A stretch of 64,000 nt of DNA, taken from positions 1 through 64,000 of the forward strand of contig WTCE01000039.1 in NCBI GenBank assembly GCA_013138735.1. Direction: 5' to 3'. The position numbers and the translations under genes were made by a program. Source of the stretch: Crocinitomix sp. Lineage in GTDB: Bacteria > Bacteroidota > Bacteroidia > Flavobacteriales_D > Crocinitomicaceae. The notes beneath the pieces were generated by a model. That model worked only from the letters and a program-made list of their open reading frames with translations. It made no database searches and had not been told where the DNA came from. Shown piece by piece: positions 1 to 9,953 of the stretch (the stretch's first letter is position 1; the number at the start of each line of letters is the position of its first letter).

Positions 1-196
1 AATGCTTTGAAAGCTAAAACCTATTAGAAATCAGATACAAAAAATCGTGTACAACTTAACTTTATATCCAAAGTTGAGGGAAAATGCCGACTGAAATTAG
101 ACATGCGGATTTTAGGAGCTATCGGGACTGCGGTATCTGTGTTCCATTAACTGAAATTCAATTCATGGCTTAGCACGGCATCTAAAACTTGTGCAT

Positions 197-514
197 TTAG
201 ATATCGTTTTCTTCTATTAAGCTAGCGTTAAATATTTTCTGTCCTTTAAGCGCTGAAAATTCCTCCAGATTTATCTGACCATTTTCCTTTACACACAGAA
301 AGGCCTCACCAATAGTTGAAAATTCTCTGGTGAAATAGATATCATATTTTTCTTGATCCATATTCCGCTCTTTAATAAGCGATACATGAACCCTATAGTT
401 TCCATAATATTTCTGAATAGCAGCATCACACCAATAGATAATTCCTTCAATTTCTGTTTTTTTGGAATGACCTCTTTGTTTTCCAGATTCTATTTTCTCT
501 ATTAACCCAGTCAT
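197..514 (-). CDS. Hypothetical small protein, 105 aa
   Basis: I do not recognise this protein. It is soluble-looking, rich in Lys and Glu, with no signal peptide or membrane segment. The N-terminal third is basic (ESGKQRGHSKK), and the middle has a WCDAAIQKYYGNYRVHVSLI stretch suggesting an alpha/beta fold. It starts 27 bases after the stop of the MFS transporter gene on the same strand, so the two are probably cotranscribed. Codon use resembles its neighbours. Reality as a gene is likely from the uninterrupted frame and operon position, but the function is unknown. Confidence 0.6.
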   Translation of the reverse strand: MTGLIEKIESGKQRGHSKKTEIEGIIYWCDAAIQKYYGNYRVHVSLIKERNMDQEKYDIYFTREFSTIGEAFLCVKENGQINLEEFSALKGQKIFNASLIEENDI

Positions 515-541
515 TGTTTGAATTTAACTTATTGAGAAAAT

Positions 542-1762
542 CTATGCCAATGCTTTTGCGCGCTTCATGCGCCTAGCAAAAAACAAATAAACGATTCCAA
601 CCAAACATATAAGAGACATGACTAAAAATAGATTTAAAAAATTAGCGGGGTCATTATTATAAATTTGCTGTGTTCCAAAATTACCGGCGGCAATTCCCAA
701 TTCCAATGCAATAAACATGGTAGACATTCCTCTTCCTTTAAACGCTGGATTAGACAAGTCTGCAGTCCATGCAAATAAAGCGGGGGAGGTTATTCCAGCC
801 GCAACTCCAAAAACAATCCCGCTCAATAAAAATTGAGTTACCGTGGTGGACGTTCCAGTTAGCAGGGCTCCAACGATCAATAAAACCAAGCCTATATTTA
901 AATTTCTATGGGCGCCATATTTATCATAAAACTTACCTGAAACAAATCGCGTAATAACCGTAAAACCTAAGTTTACGAGGTAAAACATCCCCTTATTTTC
1001 CATTCCTAAATGCGCGCTAAAATCTGGAACCACCATCATATAGGTGCCTGAACACATGGCTATTAAAAACATAATAACCGTGGGATTTATAACCTCTGGA
1101 GCAAAAACTTCATTCCATTTCGGAATAATTTTAGAAGCGATTGATTCTGTAGACTTGTTCGCTCGAGCAATTTTATACGGCACGTTTTCCTCAGCCACAA
1201 AAAAGATTAATAAAAATGCAAAAACCCCCATTAATGCAGAGGTTAAGAAAAGACCGTCCATCCCAACTGCCGCTTTAATTGGACTCCCCATAGCCAAACC
1301 ACCACTAAACCCTAAACTTATCGTGACGCCAAAAATCCCCATGGCTTCTCCCCTCTTTCCTTTTGGAACAATATCTGCGATTAAAGCCGTAACTCCAGTT
1401 GGCTGAAACCCTGTGCTAAAACCGTGAAAAAATCGTAAGACCAAAAAGCCAGTTACCGTCAAAAAGTAGGGATAGAGAAAACAGATTAGAATACTCACCA
1501 AAATCCCAAAATACATGGTAGATTTTCGACTTATATTATCCGCAATTTTCCCACTAAAAGGACGGGCAAAAGCTGCGGCAAAAGTCCACAAGCCTAAAAT
1601 CATCCATTTTTTATCTGCACCGCCTAAATCTGTCAAATATTCGTTTAACTCAGGCAGAATCATATTGAAACTTGCCATAAAAACCAACATATTCAAGCAT
1701 AAAATCCAAAAGGCCCTCGGGTAGTCTTTTAAATCTTCAAAATATGCGCTGAACTTTGACAT
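542..1762 (-). CDS. MFS transporter, 12-TM efflux type
   Basis: This is a 406-residue major facilitator superfamily permease of the inner membrane, of the usual family length. About twelve hydrophobic segments are visible. Between TM2 and TM3 is a motif-A-like loop (SGKIADNISRKS), typical of proton-coupled antiporters. The Gly-rich stretch near residues 145-160 (GIFGVTISLGFSGGLAMG) fits the antiporter motif C region. The substrate cannot be told from sequence; drug or metabolite efflux is the family expectation. It is followed by a small hypothetical gene on the same strand. A small GG-leader peptide gene is encoded divergently upstream, which makes peptide export a speculative possibility. 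Confidence 0.9.
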   Translation of the reverse strand: MSKFSAYFEDLKDYPRAFWILCLNMLVFMASFNMILPELNEYLTDLGGADKKWMILGLWTFAAAFARPFSGKIADNISRKSTMYFGILVSILICFLYPYFLTVTGFLVLRFFHGFSTGFQPTGVTALIADIVPKGKRGEAMGIFGVTISLGFSGGLAMGSPIKAAVGMDGLFLTSALMGVFAFLLIFFVAEENVPYKIARANKSTESIASKIIPKWNEVFAPEVINPTVIMFLIAMCSGTYMMVVPDFSAHLGMENKGMFYLVNLGFTVITRFVSGKFYDKYGAHRNLNIGLVLLIVGALLTGTSTTVTQFLLSGIVFGVAAGITSPALFAWTADLSNPAFKGRGMSTMFIALELGIAAGNFGTQQIYNNDPANFLNLFLVMSLICLVGIVYLFFARRMKRAKALA

Positions 1763-1919
1763 TCGGCAAAGCTAATGCTAATTTTTGGATGACTATAGAG
1801 CGAAGCATTATATTCGATTGCTTGTAAAAAAAGTCCGTTAATAAAGTAATTTATGCTGATGCTAAAGAATGTCTTAGGGTGTCTTTAAGAATAACATATC
1901 TTCAAAAAAAATTAAGGTT

Positions 1920-2057
1920 ATGAAAAAAATTGAAAGCAAAAAGGCTATTAAAAATTTTGACAACAATCAGATTAAGAATTTGAGCGTTATCAACGGTGGA
2001 AAAAAATCAAAAAACAGAACTGATTTTCAAGAGGAAAATGACATTATTTGGGGATAA
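1920..2057 (+). CDS. Short peptide with double-glycine-type leader, 45 aa
   Basis: This short ORF reads MKKIESKKAIKNFDNNQIKN, then LSVINGG, then a 16-18 residue hydrophilic tail ending in IIWG. The basic N-terminus, amphipathic leader and LSxINGG junction resemble the double-glycine leaders of Bacteroidota bacteriocin or RiPP-type precursors, which C39-peptidase transporters cleave after GG. The tail (KKSKNRTDFQEENDIIWG) has no Cys and few Ser/Thr, so lanthionine formation is unlikely. No modifying enzyme or C39 transporter lies nearby; the closest membrane gene is the divergent MFS transporter. The A-rich sequence before the ATG is typical of translated Bacteroidota genes. Whether it is expressed is unknown. 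Confidence 0.5.
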   Translation: MKKIESKKAIKNFDNNQIKNLSVINGGKKSKNRTDFQEENDIIWG

Positions 2058-2078
2058 GCTAAAAAAACGAGAGAGGCC

Positions 2079-2100
2079 GTCGAAAACTTAGTTTTCAGAC
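2079..2100 (+). terminator. Weak hairpin after the GG-leader peptide ORF
   Basis: GAAAAC-TTA-GTTTTC forms a perfect 6-bp stem. It can be extended by GTC/GAC around a bulged A. It starts 21 bases after the peptide's stop codon. There is no strong T-run, so this is at best a weak terminator. Confidence 0.3.
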
Positions 2101-2168
2101 AGCTTCTTTCCTTAAAGTAAAAGCAAATGCTCATTATAGAACCCTTGTAATGTTCCAGAATAAAGTAT

Positions 2169-2201
2169 AAAAAAACCCCGACCACCTTAGGCGGACGGGG
2201 T
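2169..2201 (-). terminator. Rho-independent terminator of the periplasmic protein gene
   Basis: Read on the minus strand, ACCCCG pairs with CGGGGT around a loop containing GTCCGCCTAAGG and is followed by a run of six to seven T. It lies 28 bases after the stop of the 137-aa secreted protein. The loop carries the CCGCCTNAGG core that also appears as stand-alone palindromes elsewhere in the window. Confidence 0.8.
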
Positions 2202-2228
2202 AACACACTTATGATCTATAAACCAGCT

Positions 2229-2642
2229 TTACTCTGGCCTAGGATCACCTTTTTTTTCACACTTTTGTTTTCTTTCATCTCTTTTGGCCTTGCGTTCTGC
2301 CAATTTTTCAGCATGTAATTTCTTTTGCTCGTCAGTTAACACTTGATCAATTTTTTCTTTGTGTTCGTCACGCTTAACTTTTGCTTCAGCTTTTAAAGCT
2401 TTCATTTTGCGTTTGATATCTTCCATTTCTTGGATATGATATACATTGATCTTTTTAATTTCTTGCGCTTGCTCTTCGGATAATTTTAAATCCTCCGTCA
2501 TCCTCTCAGTCAGTTTTTCCGCTTTTTCAATCGGCGACTTCTGCACACGCTCATTTCTCTCAACCGGAACATCCTGACCAAATGAAGAATTTCCAACTAC
2601 CATGCATCCAACTAATGCTACTAATGCTACTACCTTTTTCAT
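2229..2642 (-). CDS. Secreted Spy/CpxP-like charged helical protein
   Basis: This 137-residue protein has a clear signal peptide (about residues 1-22, ending SSFGQ). The mature chain is almost entirely helical and very rich in Lys and Glu. It contains the pattern MTEDLKLSEEQAQEIKKIN and later VLTDEQKKL, where LTxEQ-type motifs recur about 50-55 residues apart. This layout is typical of LTXXQ (Spy/CpxP-like) periplasmic stress and chaperone proteins of Bacteroidota. The family role is an inferred periplasmic chaperone or metal/envelope-stress sensor. It is monocistronic with its own terminator. Family assignment rests on pattern, not on a search. Confidence 0.65.
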   Translation of the reverse strand: MKKVVALVALVGCMVVGNSSFGQDVPVERNERVQKSPIEKAEKLTERMTEDLKLSEEQAQEIKKINVYHIQEMEDIKRKMKALKAEAKVKRDEHKEKIDQVLTDEQKKLHAEKLAERKAKRDERKQKCEKKGDPRPE

Positions 2643-2866
2643 TTTTATCTTTTTTAATTATTTACACCTCTATGACTGTTTTATTTGAGAAAGGTTTAAT
2701 ACTGAGATTAATCCTTCTCGTCACCCCGAACTAAAAACGAACTTAAACAACTGTTAAACATGTGCTTATGTTTTTTTATTTATATTGATCTCACGTATCA
2801 CTCATATAATCTATTAATTTGATCAACCATTCCTTAAGTAAATTCGTCTATAAATAAACACCTCCT

Positions 2867-5713
2867 ATGAAATCATTAATTCTAATTCTCGTTTCCTTTT
2901 TCTTTATTCAATTTTCCTATGGACAGGAAATTTGTGACAATGGTATTGATGATGATGGTGACGGCTTTGTCGATTTAAATGATGACGAATGCGATTGCGA
3001 AGGTTTTGGCGGCGTTGTTGAAAGTTTGATTCCAAATCCTTCTTTTGAAGAAATGGATTGTTGTCCAAGTGGCATCAGTCAACTTGATTGTGCCACCACA
3101 TGGGTTCAGGCATCTGGTGCGACCAGTGATTATTACAATAATTGCGATTTTATAGCAGTAGTTGATGAAGGAATTCCAGGGGCAGACACAGATTTACCCG
3201 GAGGTGGTGAAGGTTGGGTTGGATTTTGGTCGGCTACCTCATATAAAGAATATATCGGAACTTGTTTGGACGGTCCATTAGTAGGCGGAACAGAATATAC
3301 ATTAAACTTCTACACAGCATGGGCACAAGGTGATCCTACACTGGAAATATCGCTATTTGGTTCGCCAACCTGTGCTGATCTACCTTGGCTAGGTACTAAT
3401 TGCCCAATTGGATCTGGATCTTGGGAATTATTGACGAGTGTTACAGTCACTTATCCGGAAGCTGGACCATGGCAAGAGGTAACTGTAACCTTCACCCCAT
3501 CTGTAGATATGAATGCATTCGCTATTGGCGGTCCTTGTGGAGCCATTGGAACAAACACATACGCTTATGTGGATAATTTGACCCTTATTGATAGCGAAAG
3601 CTTTTCAGATATTACAGAGACTGGAAGTTGGTGTGATGGCGATTTAATGCTAGAAGCTTCAACTGATACAACTGGTGGCGAATGGCAATGGTTTTTAGAT
3701 GGTGTCGCCTTAGACGGCGAAAACGATCCAACAATTGACGTTACGTTATATGGCCTAGGAGAATATACAGCAGTTTATACGGTTGGTGACAATTGTTTAC
3801 GATCGGATCATATAGCAGAAGATGATGAAGGAATTTCTGCCAATTTTGAATTTACAGCAGTTTGTGTTGGTGAGGAAACTGATTTTACCAATACGTCTGT
3901 TTATGGAGGTGGAATTGATCCGGATTGGGAATGGGATTTTGGAGATGGGGGAACATCCACTGATGAAAGTCCTGGTCATACATATGTTACTGGGGGAACT
4001 TTTATTGTAGAATTAATTGCAATAAATGATGCTGGCTGTAATGATACAATTGAAATTGAAGTAACGGTTGACCCTACACCAGAAGCTAATTTTGAATTTG
4101 TTGTGGATGGTTTATCATCTCAAGACGGAAGTACAGGCGGTTGTATTGCAAGCCCTGTTCAATTTAATGATTTGTCTATTATTGCTGATCCTGGTGTAAT
4201 TACTACTTGGGATTGGGATTTTGGAGATGGCGAAGGGTCAGATATAGAAAACCCTGAACATGTTTATGGAACTCCGGGCACTTATACAATTACGTTAACT
4301 GTTGAAACCGAGAATGGTTGTTCTTCCACCTTTGAATTAGATATTATAATGACGGATGGATTAACCATGGATATTATTTTTAATACACCAACCTGTTATG
4401 GATTTACAGATGGATCGGTTACAGTTAATGTATTGGGCGGTGCTGGTGATTTAACTTTTGAAATTACTGACGCAGATGATGAGCTGCAAAATGAAGATAA
4501 TTCTAACACAGCCAATACGCTAGGCGAAGGTTGGTACTATATTAACGTAACTGACGGAACTGCTTGTTCTGGAATGGATTCAATCTATCTTTCTCAACCA
4601 GGCGAATTAGATATTGAAATTGATTTAACACATCCACTTTGTTTTGGGTTTGAAACGGGAACGGCTATCGTAACAGATGTTATCAATAACACTGGTGCTG
4701 ACGATATGATTAGTTATATCTGGAATCCGAATCCAGGAGGAAACAGTGGATTGGGCGAAAATGAGACAGGTTCAATGGGAGCTGGAGATTATACCGTGAC
4801 CATTAATGATGAAAACGGTTGCTCAAAAGTATTTGACTTCACAATCACAGAGCCTACTGAAATGTTTTTTGCAGAATTTGGTTTTGAACATGCTTATTGT
4901 CGATTACATGAATATCAAAGCGGCAACGGTGTTGTTTTCGGAGCAGCATCTGGTGGAACACCTGATTATACGTACCTATGGACGAACTTGGATAATTTAG
5001 ATAATTCCATTAATAGTACTTGGGGTGGTTTAAATCCTGGTAATTATGAATTAACTGCGACAGATGCAAACGGTTGTATTTTAAAAGAAACTTTATTTTT
5101 AGACTCTTTAAACCCAATAGCGGCATTCACCGTTAACTCGGATCAGCTGAATACAGATTGCCAAGGTACAGCAACTGTTCAGGTTGAATTTGTAAATGCA
5201 TCAAGCAATTTTGCCAATCCAAATAATCCTGGCGCAGACACTACGTTCTTTTGGAATTTAGATGACCCTACAGCTGATTGGCAAGTGAGTCATAACTTTT
5301 TAGAAACGTTTGACACCACTTACGGACCAAAAGGCCAAACCTACTTTGTAAATGTTTGTTTAGTTGCAATGAATAAAAATGGATGTACAGATACCGCTTG
5401 CAAAGTGGTTACAATTTATGAGCCTATTACTTTTGATGATGTGAATATATTCTCGCCTAATGGAGATGGAATAAATGATGAATTCACCTTCGAATTTAAA
5501 TCAGCCTCAATTGCCGAATTTAATTGTGTTATCATTAATCGTTGGGGAATTGTGGTGCACGAAATAACTGATATTAATGACGGTTGGGATGGCACCGACA
5601 AAAACGGAGATCCTTGTACAAATGGCGTTTACTTTTATAAATATGTCGCCAAGGCAGACAATGCAACAGATATTATTGGTCAAGGAACGGTTCAAATTGT
5701 TTCAGGCAATTAA
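2867..5713 (+). CDS. T9SS cargo: PKD and SprB repeats with CHU_C sorting domain
   Basis: This is a 948-aa secreted surface protein. Domains in order: signal peptide (1-19, ending FSYGQ); a MopE-like acidic loop (CDNGIDDDGDGFVDLNDDEC) likely to bind calcium; a carbohydrate-binding-like beta domain (about 50-240); two PKD domains centred on WEWDFGDG (about 353) and WDWDFGDG (about 448); SprB-type repeats at about 505, 588 and 680 (TCYGFTDGS, LCFGFETGT); and a gliding-motility-associated C-terminal domain from about residue 850 (IFSPNGDGINDEF, VIINRWG, GWDGT, GVYFYK). CHU_C is a type B T9SS sorting signal, so the protein should be exported by Sec, then T9SS, and stay at or leave the cell surface. 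It is probably an adhesin. The last 95 residues are almost the same as those of the next gene. Confidence 0.9.
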   Translation: MKSLILILVSFFFIQFSYGQEICDNGIDDDGDGFVDLNDDECDCEGFGGVVESLIPNPSFEEMDCCPSGISQLDCATTWVQASGATSDYYNNCDFIAVVDEGIPGADTDLPGGGEGWVGFWSATSYKEYIGTCLDGPLVGGTEYTLNFYTAWAQGDPTLEISLFGSPTCADLPWLGTNCPIGSGSWELLTSVTVTYPEAGPWQEVTVTFTPSVDMNAFAIGGPCGAIGTNTYAYVDNLTLIDSESFSDITETGSWCDGDLMLEASTDTTGGEWQWFLDGVALDGENDPTIDVTLYGLGEYTAVYTVGDNCLRSDHIAEDDEGISANFEFTAVCVGEETDFTNTSVYGGGIDPDWEWDFGDGGTSTDESPGHTYVTGGTFIVELIAINDAGCNDTIEIEVTVDPTPEANFEFVVDGLSSQDGSTGGCIASPVQFNDLSIIADPGVITTWDWDFGDGEGSDIENPEHVYGTPGTYTITLTVETENGCSSTFELDIIMTDGLTMDIIFNTPTCYGFTDGSVTVNVLGGAGDLTFEITDADDELQNEDNSNTANTLGEGWYYINVTDGTACSGMDSIYLSQPGELDIEIDLTHPLCFGFETGTAIVTDVINNTGADDMISYIWNPNPGGNSGLGENETGSMGAGDYTVTINDENGCSKVFDFTITEPTEMFFAEFGFEHAYCRLHEYQSGNGVVFGAASGGTPDYTYLWTNLDNLDNSINSTWGGLNPGNYELTATDANGCILKETLFLDSLNPIAAFTVNSDQLNTDCQGTATVQVEFVNASSNFANPNNPGADTTFFWNLDDPTADWQVSHNFLETFDTTYGPKGQTYFVNVCLVAMNKNGCTDTACKVVTIYEPITFDDVNIFSPNGDGINDEFTFEFKSASIAEFNCVIINRWGIVVHEITDINDGWDGTDKNGDPCTNGVYFYKYVAKADNATDIIGQGTVQIVSGN

Positions 5714-5823
5714 ATAAAGCGTGTTGTTAGAGAACTAACAGTATAATAAAATAAGATATTTCCCTCCTATTTCTATTAATTAGACGAGGTTTGCCAACGC
5801 TTTACAATAATATACGTTATTTA

Positions 5824-8800
5824 ATGTATACCAACCAGTTGATAGTGAAAAAGAAAGAAACCAACCCCCGTCAAAAAGAGAGCTTTTTTGATCGCACACG
5901 GGCTGGATTATCTTTTATTAGTTTACTCATCTTGGTTTCTTTCCCAACTAAGGCCTTTTTAGCCCCAACTGATTCTCAATTAAATCTGGATACATTATTA
6001 AAACAAAAAGCTGTTCTATTTGAGGAAAATAAGAATCAATTTTACGATACGCAAAATAATCCTGTTCCTTTCGTACTCTTCAAGGCAGAAACGCGCAATG
6101 TCGACTTGTACGTTACTGAAACTGGTTTGACATACGTGTTTCGGGAACATGCCAATGTGGAAAACACGAAAGACTTAAATTGGGAACGCATTGATTTGGC
6201 TTTAGTGGACGCTAAAATCAAGCGAGAAAACATTGTCAAAGAATTACCCGCAAGCTCTGGTCCATCCAATTTTTTTTACGGTCATTGCCCGGATGGAATT
6301 TTTGATGTTCATCAATATGGGAAAATTACAATTAAAGAAGTCTATCCAAATATCGATTGGGTTCTATACAATACCAAAGAGAATGGATTTAAATACGATT
6401 TTATCGCGCGAAATGGGGCTGAGCTGAATGAGATAAGATTACGATATACTTCCAAAGAAAAATTGAGTTTAAGTAAAAGTGGGGCCCTAATTATACCCAC
6501 AAACTCAAGCACTTTACAGGAGAACGCACCTGTCTCTTTTTTAAATGATTCGCTCGTTCCAAGTCAATTTGAAGTACTAGCAACACAACCTAACGAACAA
6601 GGCGGCTTTGACACCGAGATTCGACTTGGCTTTGATTCCAATATTCAAACTATTCTTTCTAAACAGAACCGTAACGACGTATTGAGAATTGACCCACAAC
6701 TCTTATGGTCCACGTTTTTTGGAAGTGAGCACAATGATGGAAGTCATACCCTTGAGACAGATAGCCAAAACAACCTATTTATAGGAGGCTATACTTATTC
6801 AATGGGTTTTCCAGCATTAGATGCAGGTTCTTATTTCCAAGGTTCATTAACTGGAAGTGTTAGTTGCATTATCACCAAATTTGACGCAGACGGAAATCAC
6901 ATTTGGGCAACCTATTATGGCGGAGAAAATATCGACCGTATCTTCTCATTAGCGATTGATAGTGAAGACAATATTTTTGCCTGTGGAAAAACAGGATCCA
7001 ATGATTTCCCTGTAATGGACGCAGGCACCTATTTTCAACCTGATGATGGTTTTGACGCGAATTATGATGCATTTATTCTAAAATTTGACAATGACGGGAA
7101 TCGCTTATGGGCGACCTACTATGCAGGGCATGAGGATGACCAATTCTTTTCCATTGCAACCGACAGCGAAGACAATGTTTATGCGGTTGGTACAAGTGAA
7201 TCTTATGATTTCCCACTTATGGATGGAGGTGGATATTATCAGGACGGATTTTGGGAACGAGATGCGGTTATCTTAAAATTCGATAATGACGGCAATCGGC
7301 TTTGGGCAACTTACTACGGAGGGAATAATACCGACAACGCCTTTTCTATCGCTGTTGATCATTCGGATAATATATTCGTGGTTGGAGGAACAGAGTCAGG
7401 CGACTTTCCGACTCAAGATGCAGGAACATATTACCAAGACATCCTATTAGGAGGTGAATTTTCTGCCTTTCTTTTAAAATTTGACAGCGACGGAAATCGT
7501 TTATGGGCCACGCTGTATGGAGATGGTCAAGACGATTTAGCCTATTGTTCAAAAATTGATCGCCACAACAAACTATACGTGAGCGGAACAACTAATTCTG
7601 TCGGTTTCCCTACTTATGACGCGGGAACATACTACGACGGAGCTAAGGCAACCGGCCTAGATGCCTTCTTTCTAAAATTTGATAATGATGGCAATCGTGA
7701 ATGGGCGACTTTTTATGGAGGAGGGGGTAATGAACAACTGAATACACACGATAATATTGCTATGGATGCTTGTGGTTACGTTTACTTTGCATTTGACACA
7801 CCATCTCTTGACATAGAGACACAGGCGTTCTGTGATGATGCCTATTTCCGAGATTATTTAATTGGTTCCTTACGTGACCAATTTTTATGCAAATTTGATA
7901 GCACTGGAATTCTCTTAGGTGCAACCTATTTCGGCGGAAGTGGAACCGATTTCCGATCTCCATTAGCCGCTGACAAGTTAGGAAATGTCTATTTAAGTGG
8001 GGAATGGACCCCATTGGGCGGTACAGCTTCATATCCTTTGGTAGAACCAGAAACAGGTTTCTATAATGGAGCGCACGGCGGATCGGAAGATATTTTTATT
8101 GCCAAATTTAGTTCCGCTATTGTTGTGGCAGAATTTAGTATAGTACCCGATCTATGTTACTACGCCTGTGCAGGAACTGCCACTGTTACTTTAATTGACA
8201 ACGGTACGTGTCCGGTAAATTACTTTTGGAGTACGGGTGACTTTACGCTCGATTCAACTGACCCGACCAATACAATAACCGATTTATGTCCAGGTTGGTA
8301 CTCTTTAATCGTTACCAATGAATGCGATACCCTTTTAGTAGATTCCGTTGAAGTGGTTTCTATCGAGCCTGTTCCTTATGATTTAGACCTTGGTAATGAT
8401 ACTGTTTTCTGTCAAACATTTAGTCACATCTTGGACGGTGGTGATGAGGGAGCTGCTTTTTCTTGGCAAGATGGAAGTTCAGATCAATTTTTTGAAGTGA
8501 CATTTCCCGGGACTTACTGGGTAACCGTAACTGGAGATGATGGTTGTACAACAACAGATTCAATCACAATAACGGTTGCGCCAGATATTCCTATTGATGC
8601 TGTTTCTATAAACCCTACGTGTAATGGTTATTCTGACGGCTCCATCACCGCAGTTGCATTAGGAGGTGAAGGTGAAATTACCTATACAATTACCAATGTT
8701 GGAGGAGATGTTCTCAACGAGGGGGATAGCGATACAGCAGACTCATTAGAAACTGGATGGTACTATTTATATGTTGAAGATGAAATGGGTTGCATTGGAG

Positions 8801-9933
8801 TCGACTCCATTTTTTTATCTGAACCTGGTCCTTTGGATGCTGACCTAGTAATTATTCCACCAACTTGCTATGGTTTAGAAGATGGAAGTGCTTATGTGAA
8901 TGAAGTGCTAAACGCTACTGGAGATATTGATTCCGTTTCCTTTTTATGGGATCCAAATCCGGCTGATGTCGGAGGCGTTGGAGCCGATTCTACATGGTTT
9001 CTTCTTCACGGAAGTTATACACTCGTTCTAATGGACGAAAATGGCTGCTCTGGAGTAATCAACTTTGAAGTAATCCAACCTGATTCAATGGTTTTTTCAG
9101 AATTTGGGTCTGAACCTGCCTACTGTCGCTTACACGAATATCAAAATGGAAACGGTTTCGTATTCGCAGCAGCAGCAGGTGGAACTCCTAACTACACTTA
9201 TTTATGGACCAATCTAGAGACAGAAGTAACTAGTAATAATACAACATGGGGCGGTTTAAACCCAGGGAATTATCACGTAATTGCTACGGATATAAATGGC
9301 TGCTTTGTTGAAAGCCAAATTTATTTAGACTCCCTAAATCCTATCGCAAAATTCACATTAAACTCCCCTGAACTTAACGAAGTTTGCGAAGGAACTGCTG
9401 ATGTGCATGCCTTATTCACAAATCAATCAGAAAACTTTGCAAATCCAAACAATCCTTTTGCCGACACCACCTTTTTCTGGAACTTTGACTATGACAATAT
9501 TGATTGGGTAATAAGCCATGATCTAAACGAATCCTTCAATACCACGTATGATGCCCGCGGATATAGTTACGAAATTGACATTTGTTTAGTCGCAATCAAT
9601 AAAAATGGATGTACAGATACCGCTTGCAAAGTTGTTACAATTTATGAGCCTATTACTTTTGATGATGTGAATATATTCTCGCCAAATGGTGATGGTATAA
9701 ATGATGAATTCACCTTCGAATTTAAATCAGCCTCAATTGCCGAATTTAATTGTGTTATCATTAACCGTTGGGGGATTGTACTGCATGAAATAACTAGCAT
9801 TAATGATGGCTGGGATGGTACCGACAAAAATGGAAATCTTTGCACGAATGGCGTTTACTTTTATAAATATGTTGCTGTAGCCGACAACTTGACTGAAATC
9901 ATTGGTCAAGGTACTATTCAATTAGTTGAATAG
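5824..9933 (+). CDS. T9SS cargo: DUF7948, SBBP beta-propeller, SprB, CHU_C
   Basis: This 1369-aa secreted protein starts at the ATG at 5824; an in-frame upstream extension to 5791 is possible but adds 11 unlikely residues. After an N-terminal signal/TM segment (around SFISLLILVSFPTKAFLA) comes a DUF7948-type domain (LFEENKNQFYDTQNN, later FFYGHCPDGIFDVHQYGKI). Seven or so SBBP beta-propeller blades follow (nt 6700-8100), each with LKFDNDGNRLWATYYGG and a D-S-E-D-N-x-F/Y-x-x-G strand. Next are an Ig-like segment, SprB-like repeats (TCNGYSDGS, TCYGLEDGS) and a CHU_C type B T9SS domain (last 95 residues). It is likely a surface adhesin or carbohydrate-binding protein. It lies 110 bases after a similar cargo gene and ends at a strong terminator. 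Confidence 0.9.
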   Translation: MYTNQLIVKKKETNPRQKESFFDRTRAGLSFISLLILVSFPTKAFLAPTDSQLNLDTLLKQKAVLFEENKNQFYDTQNNPVPFVLFKAETRNVDLYVTETGLTYVFREHANVENTKDLNWERIDLALVDAKIKRENIVKELPASSGPSNFFYGHCPDGIFDVHQYGKITIKEVYPNIDWVLYNTKENGFKYDFIARNGAELNEIRLRYTSKEKLSLSKSGALIIPTNSSTLQENAPVSFLNDSLVPSQFEVLATQPNEQGGFDTEIRLGFDSNIQTILSKQNRNDVLRIDPQLLWSTFFGSEHNDGSHTLETDSQNNLFIGGYTYSMGFPALDAGSYFQGSLTGSVSCIITKFDADGNHIWATYYGGENIDRIFSLAIDSEDNIFACGKTGSNDFPVMDAGTYFQPDDGFDANYDAFILKFDNDGNRLWATYYAGHEDDQFFSIATDSEDNVYAVGTSESYDFPLMDGGGYYQDGFWERDAVILKFDNDGNRLWATYYGGNNTDNAFSIAVDHSDNIFVVGGTESGDFPTQDAGTYYQDILLGGEFSAFLLKFDSDGNRLWATLYGDGQDDLAYCSKIDRHNKLYVSGTTNSVGFPTYDAGTYYDGAKATGLDAFFLKFDNDGNREWATFYGGGGNEQLNTHDNIAMDACGYVYFAFDTPSLDIETQAFCDDAYFRDYLIGSLRDQFLCKFDSTGILLGATYFGGSGTDFRSPLAADKLGNVYLSGEWTPLGGTASYPLVEPETGFYNGAHGGSEDIFIAKFSSAIVVAEFSIVPDLCYYACAGTATVTLIDNGTCPVNYFWSTGDFTLDSTDPTNTITDLCPGWYSLIVTNECDTLLVDSVEVVSIEPVPYDLDLGNDTVFCQTFSHILDGGDEGAAFSWQDGSSDQFFEVTFPGTYWVTVTGDDGCTTTDSITITVAPDIPIDAVSINPTCNGYSDGSITAVALGGEGEITYTITNVGGDVLNEGDSDTADSLETGWYYLYVEDEMGCIGVDSIFLSEPGPLDADLVIIPPTCYGLEDGSAYVNEVLNATGDIDSVSFLWDPNPADVGGVGADSTWFLLHGSYTLVLMDENGCSGVINFEVIQPDSMVFSEFGSEPAYCRLHEYQNGNGFVFAAAAGGTPNYTYLWTNLETEVTSNNTTWGGLNPGNYHVIATDINGCFVESQIYLDSLNPIAKFTLNSPELNEVCEGTADVHALFTNQSENFANPNNPFADTTFFWNFDYDNIDWVISHDLNESFNTTYDARGYSYEIDICLVAINKNGCTDTACKVVTIYEPITFDDVNIFSPNGDGINDEFTFEFKSASIAEFNCVIINRWGIVLHEITSINDGWDGTDKNGNLCTNGVYFYKYVAVADNLTEIIGQGTIQLVE

Positions 9934-9953
9934 TATTTAAATACACATTTTTG

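Noticed and set aside
769-1724. Plus-strand ORFs across the MFS gene
   Set aside because: Antisense frames with no family resemblance; the minus-strand transporter explains the region.
5725-5740. TGTTAG/CTAACA hairpin after the 948-aa gene
   Set aside because: Short 6-bp stem without a T-run; too weak to call a terminator.
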